Under the pieces are notes generated by a model. That model was not told the DNA's origin, made no database searches, and saw nothing but the letters and a program-made list of their open reading frames with translations. Shown here piece by piece: positions 25,557 to 32,760 of a stretch of 64,000 nucleotides of DNA. The DNA is taken from NCBI RefSeq assembly GCF_003965815.1, contig NZ_RXOE01000004.1, positions 248,001-312,000 on the forward strand, read 5' to 3'. Each line of letters begins with the position of its first letter. The first letter of the stretch is position 1. The position numbers and the translations under genes are program-made. The DNA comes from Variovorax gossypii. GTDB lineage: Bacteria; Pseudomonadota; Gammaproteobacteria; Burkholderiales; Burkholderiaceae_C.

Positions 25557-26354
25557 GTGACACCGTCGATCATCTCGGTCACCTCGGCGCAGCTCGAGGG
25601 CTGGATGGTGGCCTTTCTCTGGCCCTTCGTGCGCATGCTCGCGCTGGTGAGCACCGCGCCCATCTTCGGCGAGGCATGGGTGCCGCGGCCCGTGAAGGTG
25701 CTCATCGCCGCCATGCTGGCCTTCGTGGTCTCGCCCACCATCGGGCCGCTGCCGGCCGTACCGGTGGTGTCGGCGGGCGGCGTGTGGATCATCGTGCAGC
25801 AGGTGCTCATCGGCGTGGCCATGGGCTTCACCGTGCGGCTCGTGTTCACCGCCGTGCTGGCCGCGGGGGAATACATCGGCCTGCAGATGGGCTTGTCTTT
25901 TGCATCGTTCTTCGACCCGATGAGCCACGGCAGCACCATGGTGGTGTCGCGCCTGCTGAACATGCTGGCGATGCTGATCTTCCTGGCGCTCGACGGGCAC
26001 CTGCTGATGGTGAACGCGCTGGCCCAGAGCTTTCACACGCTGCCGATCGCCGATGCACCGCTGGCGGCCGGCGGGTGGATGTTCCTGGTGCTGGCCGGCG
26101 CCGAGATCTTCGCGAGCGGGCTGTTGCTGTCGCTGCCGCTCGTCACCGCGCTGCTCACGCTGAACCTGGCGATGGGCATCCTGAACCGCGCATCGCCGCA
26201 GTTCAGCATCTTCGCGGTGGGGTTTCCGCTCACGCTGCTGGCGGGCATCTTCATGCTGCAGCTGCTGATGCCGAACCTCGGGGCGTTCCTGGAGCCGAGG
26301 TTCGCGGAAGGCATCGCCAGCATGCTGCGCTTCACGCAGGGCCTGCGGCCCTGA
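25557..26354 (+). CDS. fliR: Flagellar export gate protein FliR
   Basis: FliR completes the FliP5-Q4-R1 export gate. The start is GTG at 25557, two bases after the fliQ stop; no ATG fits before the conserved N-terminus (VTSAQLEGWMVAFLWPFVRMLALVSTAPIFGEAWVPRPVKVLIAAMLAF). The 265 residues contain about six hydrophobic helices and the late NLAMGILNRASPQFSIFAVGFPLTLLAGIFMLQLLMPNL motif. The operon ends here: a convergent gene stops 24 bp away. The short gap holds only a weak GAGCCCC/GGGCTGCTC inverted pair. Confidence 0.97.
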   Translation: MTPSIISVTSAQLEGWMVAFLWPFVRMLALVSTAPIFGEAWVPRPVKVLIAAMLAFVVSPTIGPLPAVPVVSAGGVWIIVQQVLIGVAMGFTVRLVFTAVLAAGEYIGLQMGLSFASFFDPMSHGSTMVVSRLLNMLAMLIFLALDGHLLMVNALAQSFHTLPIADAPLAAGGWMFLVLAGAEIFASGLLLSLPLVTALLTLNLAMGILNRASPQFSIFAVGFPLTLLAGIFMLQLLMPNLGAFLEPRFAEGIASMLRFTQGLRP

Positions 26355-26377
26355 CTCCGGAAGAGCCCCGGCGCGAA

Positions 26378-27289
26378 CTAGGGCTGCTCGGGCCAGTCGA
26401 CCATGGAATGGATCTCTCGCCTGTTCCATTGCTCCAGGCGTTGCGCATAGCGCGGCCCGATCCGGTCGAAGTTCTCCCAGCCGTCCTGCGTCATCGCGTC
26501 GCCCGGCTTGCGCCAGTTGTTGCTGTCGCTGAACGTTTCCTGCGTGTCGAAGAGCGCCGATGCCTTTTCCGGTTCCATCAGGCGGTTCATGTAGGCGTGG
26601 CAGAACGCCGCATGCTCGGGGCGCACGTCGTTCTGCCACAGCAGTCCGCCCAGGCTGGAAGACAGGAAAGCCAGCGGCGACAGTTCCCGCTTACGCAGGG
26701 CGTCGAGCTGCCCGGCGGCGAGCCGGTCTTGCCGCAGGATGCCGTTCAGCGCACACCAGCTCGCGAAGAAGCCGTCTTCCACCGAATGCTCCGGCTTGCT
26801 GTCGGGGTAGATCGTGGCGTAGGTCTCCTCTTCGTCGACGCTCACCAGCATGTGCTTCGGCAGGCCCGCCGAGTTGATCGACACCTTCGCCCGCAGCCCT
26901 TCGGCCGGAGGCGGCAGCGTGAAGCGCACTTCTTCCACCGCGCCTTCGACGCGCCGCTTGAAGCGCGCGGTGAGCGCCGCGTCGTCCATCTGCCAGTCGA
27001 AGCCCGCCGGCAGCGAGCCGCGATAGTTCGGATAGATGAAGGCAGCGGACACCCAGGTCACCCATTTGCGCCCGTCCTTGCGCGGAGGGAAGTGCGAGCG
27101 CGTGGCAAGGTTCATTTCGGCGATGACTTCGATGCCGAGCTTGCGGTTGCCGATGTCGCAACGATTGCCCGGCGTCGCGTTCTTGAAGGGCTTCTTGCCG
27201 AGGGCTTGCGCCAGCCGGACAGCGGCGGGGTCGTCGATGCGCTTGCCGAGTGCGTCGAGGAGCAGAGGGGTCAGGTCTTCGGTGGTCAT
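26378..27289 (-). CDS. Hypothetical protein
   Basis: I do not recognise this 303-residue protein. It is soluble-looking, with no signal peptide or membrane helix. It is rich in Trp, Asn and charged residues, including KWVTWVSAAFIYPNYRGSLPAGFDWQMDD, FFASWCALNGILRQDRL and LWQNDVRPEHAAFCHAYMNRLM. Base composition is slightly lower in G+C than the neighbouring fli genes. It is convergent with fliR and divergent from the structured leader at 27401, so it is not part of a flagellar operon. It may be a later insertion between the fli and flg blocks. Confidence 0.7.
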   Translation of the reverse strand: MTTEDLTPLLLDALGKRIDDPAAVRLAQALGKKPFKNATPGNRCDIGNRKLGIEVIAEMNLATRSHFPPRKDGRKWVTWVSAAFIYPNYRGSLPAGFDWQMDDAALTARFKRRVEGAVEEVRFTLPPPAEGLRAKVSINSAGLPKHMLVSVDEEETYATIYPDSKPEHSVEDGFFASWCALNGILRQDRLAAGQLDALRKRELSPLAFLSSSLGGLLWQNDVRPEHAAFCHAYMNRLMEPEKASALFDTQETFSDSNNWRKPGDAMTQDGWENFDRIGPRYAQRLEQWNRREIHSMVDWPEQP

Positions 27290-27386
27290 CAGGTCCTGCA
27301 GGTTCGATGTTGGAGTCTCGCGCCGGCGGATCTCGCCATTCGCGCGGACCGGGGGATTGTTCCAGCGTCGCGGATACCTGCGTAGA

Positions 27387-27392
27387 TATACT
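27387..27392 (+). promoter_or_regulatory. -10-like hexamer before the structured leader
   Basis: TATACT at 27387-27392 would start transcription at about 27399, one or two bases before the first hairpin of the leader. No good -35 is visible at 16-18 bp spacing. Confidence 0.35.
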
Positions 27393-27400
27393 GGTCGCCG

Positions 27401-27646
27401 TCACGTCGAAAACAGACGTGATCGGGATTGGCGTCCCGCTGAAATCACTGCGACGCAAGCCGCAGTCACCCGCAGGGTCTGCGGCTTCGTCGTTCGTGCC
27501 TCCAGTTTTGGCGGCTCGACGGGCGGGCGCGAGCCCGGCCGGTTTCACGCAAGTGGTTTCCCGGTACGCCAACTCGTCGAGCCGCCGCCCTCAATTGGCG
27601 TTGAGTGCGGCTGTTTCAGCAAACCGAAATCACTTGGAGGCCATTC
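27401..27646 (+). ncRNA. Candidate structured leader RNA (cis-regulatory, unknown class)
   Basis: Five helical elements occur in order. Hairpin A is TCACGTC/GACGTGA (27401-27421). Hairpin B is CGGGA-TTGGCG-TCCCG (27423-27438). Hairpin C has arms GCCGCAG/CTGCGGC extended by GCGACG/CGTCGT (27450-27493). A three-way junction is closed by the perfect 12-bp GGCGGCTCGACG/CGTCGAGCCGCC (27510-27521, 27575-27586) and contains two arms with GNRA loops (GCGA at 27529, GCAA at 27549). Hairpin D is CTCAA-TTGGCG-TTGAG (27590-27605). The B and D loops are identical and complementary to unpaired CGCCAA (27567-27572). GAAATCACT follows B (27441) and D (27626); the second copy abuts the TGGAGG ribosome site. 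AGTGGTTTC (27552-27560) can pair with either. No known RNA class was recognised. Confidence 0.6.
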
Positions 27647-27961
27647 ATGGCTGCATCTGCTCGCGCATCCGCGCACGTCTCTTCTTTTCCCGAATCGTCC
27701 CAAGCCGCCAGCCTTGAATCGCTTGCGCTGCAGGCAAGCGATGAGATCGACAACCTGCACGAGCTGCAACGTGCGTATGCAGGCCTGGAAAAGCTCATCG
27801 TTTCGCAGAGCGTGAACGATACGGAAGAGATCCATCCGACTCGCACCGAACTCGGAGCGCTGGTGCGAGTGGTCAATGAGGAATTGAAGCGGCGGATCGA
27901 AACGGCCGAATCCGCGCTTCAGTCGTTGCGCTCCGCCTTGAGCGAGAACGGTACGCGATGA
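27647..27961 (+). CDS. Small hypothetical helical protein
   Basis: The 104-residue protein starts at the ATG that follows TGGAGG by six bases. It has a Ser/Ala-rich N-terminus (1-28) and then continuous predicted helix and coiled coil: SLESLALQASDEIDNLHELQRAYAGLEKLIVSQ, then RTELGALVRVVNEELKRRIETAESALQSLRSAL. There is no signal peptide or membrane helix. I do not recognise the family. It is monocistronic, preceded by a 246-nt structured leader and followed by a hairpin at 28053, so its expression is probably controlled after transcription starts. Confidence 0.7.
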   Translation: MAASARASAHVSSFPESSQAASLESLALQASDEIDNLHELQRAYAGLEKLIVSQSVNDTEEIHPTRTELGALVRVVNEELKRRIETAESALQSLRSALSENGTR

Positions 27962-28052
27962 AGGCCCTTTCCTTGCGGCTCACCCATTCTTTTTGGGGCC
28001 GATGAGACTTGAGCAGCGCCTCCCGCAACACCGTCAGTTCCATCTCTGAAAG

Positions 28053-28073
28053 GTCAGGGCCTGCGGCCCTGAC
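28053..28073. terminator. Convergent terminator-like hairpin
   Basis: GTCAGGGCC-TGC-GGCCCTGAC is a perfect 9-bp stem with a 3-nt loop. It lies between the stop of the small plus-strand gene (27961) and the stop of the minus-strand cyclase gene (28085). There is no T-run. It could serve both directions. Confidence 0.55.
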
Positions 28074-28084
28074 GAACCGCGAAC

Positions 28085-29155
28085 TCAATCCACGGCACCG
28101 TGCTGGACGAACCTGTTCTTGCCCATGCGCTTTGCCTCATAGAGCGCGACATCGGCTTCTCGCATCAGCTCCGGCGGGATGCGATGGCGGGCCACGCCGG
28201 AGATGCCCACGCTGACCGTGATGGGCCGGCCCTCGATGCGGACGCCGTGCACCTGATCCAGGATCCGCGCCGCCATCGACCGCGCCTGCGTCGTGCCGCC
28301 CCCCGCCAGCATGATGCCAAACTCCTCGCCGCCGAGCCTGCCGAAGGCATTGCCGACCCCGATCTCCCTGAGCACGGCCGCGACCCGCTGCAGCGCCAGG
28401 TCGCCGGCCGCGTGCCCGAAGTCGTCGTTGATCTTCTTGAAGTCGTCCACGTCGATCATCAGAAAGCATCCTTCGCCAAGCCGTCCCTGCTCGTGAAGGT
28501 TCTGGACGTCGGCCAGGAACTTGCGCCGGTTGCTCATGCCCGTGAGCATGTCCTTGTACGCGAGCTGTTCGAGCTCCTGCCGCAGTTTCAGGCTCTCGCG
28601 ATGCAGCGTCGCGAAGATGACGTTCATGATCAGCCCCATCGTGATGGTTCCGCAGGGCATCAGCAAGCTCCAGCCGGCATCCAGGCCATGGGGAGTGCCT
28701 AACCACTCGCCACCTCCCAAGATGAGCCATGCACCCGAACTCGCCAGCGCCGAGACACTCAACCGGGAGAAGAGCGGCGCGCCCATGATGGAGACGATCA
28801 CGCTCATGGACACCGCCCACACTTCGCGATCGGGGCTCTGCGACATGAGAATGGAGAACCCCAGGCACAGCAGCCATACGGTGATGATCGAGAAGAACGA
28901 AAGGAACCTGGTCGCGCAGCTTCCGGCGATGGACAACGCGATGCAGCATGCGAGCAGCACCAGGTGCCAGGTCACGTACTGGTAACCCGGGTCCGCGAGC
29001 CACCACGCAGCGCCCCAGAACATGAATCCGATCGCCTGGGTAGCCACGGAGATCGGCTTGATGAGCCGGAAGAAGTCTCGCAGCCGTGCCTGCTCGTCGA
29101 TGGATGGAGAAAAAGCGATCATGATCCGAAACCTGCAACCTGGTGCTACGCGCAT
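28085..29155 (-). CDS. Membrane diguanylate cyclase (GGDEF)
   Basis: The 356-residue protein has about five or six N-terminal membrane helices (about 40-190) and a C-terminal GGDEF domain. The domain contains DMLTGMSNRRKFLADV, CFLMIDVDDFKKINDDFGHAAGD and the active-site RLGGEEFGIML. The inhibitory RxxD site expected just before GGEEF is absent (GVGN), so product inhibition at that site is not expected. It should make c-di-GMP, which normally favours sessile growth. Start: ATG at 29155 has GGAG upstream; ATG at 29122 is an alternative. It follows the EAL gene by 42 bp and is probably co-transcribed with it. Confidence 0.9.
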   Translation of the reverse strand: MRVAPGCRFRIMIAFSPSIDEQARLRDFFRLIKPISVATQAIGFMFWGAAWWLADPGYQYVTWHLVLLACCIALSIAGSCATRFLSFFSIITVWLLCLGFSILMSQSPDREVWAVSMSVIVSIMGAPLFSRLSVSALASSGAWLILGGGEWLGTPHGLDAGWSLLMPCGTITMGLIMNVIFATLHRESLKLRQELEQLAYKDMLTGMSNRRKFLADVQNLHEQGRLGEGCFLMIDVDDFKKINDDFGHAAGDLALQRVAAVLREIGVGNAFGRLGGEEFGIMLAGGGTTQARSMAARILDQVHGVRIEGRPITVSVGISGVARHRIPPELMREADVALYEAKRMGKNRFVQHGAVD

Positions 29156-29197
29156 GGGCGCTCCGGTGGGGCATGGAGTGGTGACAGCCTTTTCTTC

Positions 29198-31186
29198 TCA
29201 GATCCGATCCGGCCTCGGGCTCTTCAGTGCCCCGTCCACGCGGAACGCAGCTCTGCGACGAGCCATCCGGATCAGGTCATCCATCGGCACCGCTCTCGAG
29301 AAAAGATACCCCTGGCCGAAGAGCACGCCCATCTCCAGCAGAAGCGTCGACTGGTCTTCGGTCTCCACGCCCTCGGCCACCAGCGTGGCGTTGTAGCGCG
29401 TGGCGCTCTCGAGCGCGAGCGACACGGCTTCGCGCATGCGCGGCTGGTCGATCCTGGAGATCATGCTGTGGTCGATCTTCACCTCGGTGAACGGGATGGT
29501 CGCCAGGGTCGTCAGCGCCGAGTAGCCGGTGCCGAAGTCGTCGAGCGAAAGACCGACGCCGGCGCCTTGCAGCACGGCGATGTTGGTGCGCACCGTTTCC
29601 ACGTCCGGCACGTGGCCGCTTTCGGTGATCTCGACGTACAGCAGCCGCGGCGGCACGTGCAGCAGTTCGAGGAACGACAGCACGCGGTCGCCGAAGAGAG
29701 GAAGCGTCAGCGTGGTGGCGGAGATGTTGACGGAAAGAGGTATGGGGCAGCCGGCGGCCAGGCACCTCTGGATGTCGCGCCCGACGACCTCCAGGGTGCA
29801 CCACTCGAATTGCGACAGGAGCTGATGGCGGGTCGCGATCTCGATCACATAGGGGGGAGGCAGCAGGTTCCCGTTCACCGGATGCGCCCGCAGCAGGGCC
29901 TCCGCCCCGCAGACATGGCGCGTCAGGAGATGGAACTTGGGCTGGTACTGCATCGGCGGGCTCGCGGTGCGGATCCAGTCGATCAGCAGGCGCCGCACAT
30001 CCTCGTCCTTGTCCGCCTGCTCGGCGAACGACTCGTGAAAGTAGCGCACCATCTGCTCGTTGCTCTGCAAGGCGAAGTTCAGGTCGCGCAGGATCGAGGC
30101 GGCGTTCGCCTGCGAATTCATCCGCACGTTGGAAACACCGATGCGCAGCTGCAGCGACACATAGGCCGCATGAGTGGCCCGCAGCGCGGCCACCGCTTCC
30201 GCCTGCACCTTCGACGCCAGCTGCTGCTGCTCCATCCATTCCAGAGAAGTGTCCTGCAGCACGACGGTCAGCGACAGGTCGTTGAGTTGAAAGCACAGGG
30301 GGTGGAATGCCTCGACCAGCTGGCTCGCCTGCCCCTGGGTCAGGGCAACGGAAAGCTGCGCCCAGAGGTGGTCCGTCCAGTCATGTCCGAGCGCGCGGGC
30401 CATCTCGGCGAGGTTCGCGACCTGGAAGGTCATCAGCACGTGCTGCCTGCCGTCGGCGGCCAGCAGCCTTTCGAGGAGCTCCCCGAGCGCGCGCCGGTTG
30501 GGAAGCCCGGTCAGCAGGTTCGTGTGCGACGCGGCGAATGCGCGGGCGCGGGACTCCCGTTCCCTGGCATCGCTGCGCAACAGGGCCAGCACGCAGGCGA
30601 TGATCATCAGCGACAGGCCGCTGCTCAAGGCGTGCAGCACCAGCACCCTGGCGTTGACCATGGGAGGAACAAGCTGGAATGCATAGATGAGGCTTATCGA
30701 GAGCATGGTGAACGCGACACGTACGAGCCAGGCGCTGCCGATGTCACGCCAGCCGAAGGACGTGATCGGCCTGCGGCCCAGGCGGTAGTGCATGAAGATG
30801 CCCCCGCCGACCATCAGCGTCATGTCCAGCAGGAACGCGGCTGCCTGGTGGGTTCCGCCGAACAGGAGCCTGGCGCCCACGATCAGCGTCCAGCCGATCG
30901 CGCCGCCGCGCAGGCCGCCCAGCATTCCGGACAGGAAGAGCAGGTCGGACCCGAGGTACGGCTTCGACGGCAGGTTCATCAGCTGGAACGCCATCCCCAG
31001 CAGGACGAACCCGGTCAACCCCACCGTCCAACCGTAGAAGGTTGCCCGGGAATGCAGCATTGCTTCGGACGACTTCGACACCATGAGCACCAGACTGAAG
31101 ACACCCAGCAGCGCTGCGGCCTGCATCAGGAGGATGGGGTAGTTGGCCACCTCCACCTTCCACACGGAAAGAACGAATTCCCACAC
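29198..31186 (-). CDS. Membrane GGDEF/EAL protein with degenerate GGDEF
   Basis: The 662-residue protein starts at GTG with GGAG about 8 nt upstream. Its N-terminus has five to six membrane helices resembling the 5TM LytS/YhcK type sensor module (about 15-205). A GGDEF domain follows, but its active-site loop reads FQLNDLSL instead of GGDEF, so it is catalytically dead or regulatory. The EAL domain (about 390-640) keeps its metal and substrate residues: AEALLRAH, VNIS, EITES, LDDFGTGYS, VKIDHSM and VAEGVET. c-di-GMP phosphodiesterase activity is expected. It lies downstream of flgL after a strong hairpin and upstream of the cyclase gene. Confidence 0.9.
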   Translation of the reverse strand: MWEFVLSVWKVEVANYPILLMQAAALLGVFSLVLMVSKSSEAMLHSRATFYGWTVGLTGFVLLGMAFQLMNLPSKPYLGSDLLFLSGMLGGLRGGAIGWTLIVGARLLFGGTHQAAAFLLDMTLMVGGGIFMHYRLGRRPITSFGWRDIGSAWLVRVAFTMLSISLIYAFQLVPPMVNARVLVLHALSSGLSLMIIACVLALLRSDARERESRARAFAASHTNLLTGLPNRRALGELLERLLAADGRQHVLMTFQVANLAEMARALGHDWTDHLWAQLSVALTQGQASQLVEAFHPLCFQLNDLSLTVVLQDTSLEWMEQQQLASKVQAEAVAALRATHAAYVSLQLRIGVSNVRMNSQANAASILRDLNFALQSNEQMVRYFHESFAEQADKDEDVRRLLIDWIRTASPPMQYQPKFHLLTRHVCGAEALLRAHPVNGNLLPPPYVIEIATRHQLLSQFEWCTLEVVGRDIQRCLAAGCPIPLSVNISATTLTLPLFGDRVLSFLELLHVPPRLLYVEITESGHVPDVETVRTNIAVLQGAGVGLSLDDFGTGYSALTTLATIPFTEVKIDHSMISRIDQPRMREAVSLALESATRYNATLVAEGVETEDQSTLLLEMGVLFGQGYLFSRAVPMDDLIRMARRRAAFRVDGALKSPRPDRI

Positions 31187-31474
31187 GCTCGTACTCCCAG
31201 GTTCTCGCGTCGCGCTGCCGGCACCTACGCGAACATCTACAGGCTTTCAGGCTGTCGTGGCGAATCTCGCCCGACTTCCTTTCATCCGGCATCCGGCGGC
31301 AGGGCATCGCGCAGCGGCCTGCAAGCGGCATCGACGATCTGGGAGTAGTAGTTGTCTCGTCGCCCCTGGAACCGCCGGCCTTGCGCGAATGCCGTGTCCG
31401 GAATCGGAAAGGAGATTCACGGTCCATCGGGAAGCCCTGGGCGATCAGAGGTGGATTCCGCCCGCCGCGGAAAC
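31187..31474. other. Intergenic region between flgL and the EAL gene
   Basis: About 290 bp without a convincing coding frame. It should contain the minus-strand promoter of the EAL/cyclase pair. I found no sigma-28 match and no clear -10/-35 pair. The flgL-proximal end carries a strong hairpin, listed separately. Confidence 0.4.
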
Positions 31475-31495
31475 CGGCGGCCCCTCGGGCCGCCG
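31475..31495 (-). terminator. Terminator after flgKL
   Basis: CGGCGGCCC-CTC-GGGCCGCCG is a perfect 9-bp GC stem located 11-31 bp past the flgL stop. On the minus strand it is followed by GTTTCC, a very short T-tract. It would isolate flgKL from the c-di-GMP genes. Confidence 0.65.
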
Positions 31496-31505
31496 CGTCC
31501 TTCCT

Positions 31506-32717
31506 CTAGAGGTAGTTGAACAACGAAATGCTGTTGAGCCGAGCAAAGGTCATCTGCGTGGCCTGCAGCGAGGACTGGCGCTGATAGAACTCCGAGATCG
31601 CGGTGTACGGGTCGAGGTCTTCGATGGAAGACAGGTACGACTCTTCCTGCAGCTTGCGGTCCGCTCCGCCCGAATCCAGCGAATCGATCTCGGCCTGCCG
31701 CGATCCGACCGACGACAGCACCGTCAGCACGTTGTCGTGCGCGTTCGTCACCTTCACGTTGGCCGTGCTCAGCGCGTTCTGCAGCTTCGCCTGGGCGGCC
31801 GCGCCGCCGCCGGTCAGCGGCGTGCGCAGCGCGCTCACCAGTTCGCCGATGGCCGCGAACACGTCGGTGCCCGCGTTCTTCGCGGTCGACACGTCGAAGC
31901 TGTCGCCCGCCGCCGGCTTGCCCGTGATCTTGACCTGCACGCCGCCGAAGCTGATGGGCGTGTCGGGCGAGAAGGTGCCCGTGGCCGCGACCACCGGGGG
32001 GGTGTCCTTGGTCATCACCGTGTAGTCGGTGGCGGTGAAGGAGATGGTGAAGTCCTTGCCGTAGTTCGGCGCGGTGGCGTCGGTCGCGCTGACGGAGCCG
32101 AACACGCCGGTGCCGGTGTTGGCGGGCGCGCCGGACGCCACGTAGCCTGCGCTGCCCTGCACCGACTGGAAGACGGTGCGGCCGTCGTCCGAGGTGGGCA
32201 TCTGCCGCGCCACGTCGACCTGCATCAGCCGCTGGCCCTGGTCGCCCACGTACTGCAGGCTGCCGCCGGCCGCGGCCACGAAGGGCGGCGTGCCGCTCTT
32301 GAAGCCCGCGAACAGGTACTGGCCGTTGCTGTCGGTGGAGTTGGCGATGCCCACGAGCTGGTCGTAGCTGCTCTGGATGGCGGTGGCGATCGATGCGCGG
32401 TCGGCATCCGACAGCGCGGCGCCGCCGGCCTGCACGGTCAGGGTCTTGATGTTCTGCAGGATCGAGGTCACCGAGTCGAGGGCGTTCTCCTCGTTGGACA
32501 GCGACAGCGACGCGCGCTGGCGGCTGGTGGCGTACTGCGAGATCTCCGAGAGCGTCTGGCTCACGCCGAGCGCGCGGGCCGCGCCCACCGGGTCGTCGCC
32601 GGCCGAGAGGAACTTGGAGTTGGTGGCCAGCTGCTGCTGGACCTTGAACAGCTTCTGCTGCTGCTGGCCCATGGCCAGCACGTTCTGATCGTAGAAGGAT
32701 TGGGTGCTGATGCGCAT
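31506..32717 (-). CDS. flgL: Flagellar hook-filament junction protein FlgL
   Basis: FlgL (HAP3) joins FlgK to the filament. The 403-residue protein starts MRISTQSFYDQNVLAMGQQQQKLFKVQQQLATNSKFLSAGDDPVGAARAL, which is the flagellin-like N-terminal helix of FlgL. It ends with the matching C-terminal helix (LQEESYLSSIEDLDPYTAISEFYQRQSSLQATQMTFARLNSISLFNYL). It follows flgK by 43 bp on the same strand and has no promoter of its own that I can see. It is therefore expected on the flgK sigma-28 transcript. Confidence 0.95.
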   Translation of the reverse strand: MRISTQSFYDQNVLAMGQQQQKLFKVQQQLATNSKFLSAGDDPVGAARALGVSQTLSEISQYATSRQRASLSLSNEENALDSVTSILQNIKTLTVQAGGAALSDADRASIATAIQSSYDQLVGIANSTDSNGQYLFAGFKSGTPPFVAAAGGSLQYVGDQGQRLMQVDVARQMPTSDDGRTVFQSVQGSAGYVASGAPANTGTGVFGSVSATDATAPNYGKDFTISFTATDYTVMTKDTPPVVAATGTFSPDTPISFGGVQVKITGKPAAGDSFDVSTAKNAGTDVFAAIGELVSALRTPLTGGGAAAQAKLQNALSTANVKVTNAHDNVLTVLSSVGSRQAEIDSLDSGGADRKLQEESYLSSIEDLDPYTAISEFYQRQSSLQATQMTFARLNSISLFNYL

Positions 32718-32760
32718 CGCTTTGCCTTGACTTTGTGGATCTTCCGGACGAGCTCCGGGC

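Noticed and set aside
26355..26377. Bidirectional terminator between fliR and the convergent gene
   Set aside because: Only a weak GAGCCCC/GGGCTGCTC pairing with mismatches and no T-run; not strong enough to list as a feature.
27401..27646. Retron-type msr/msd RNA
   Set aside because: The region has long hairpins, but there is no reverse transcriptase gene within reach; the downstream product is a 104-aa helical protein.
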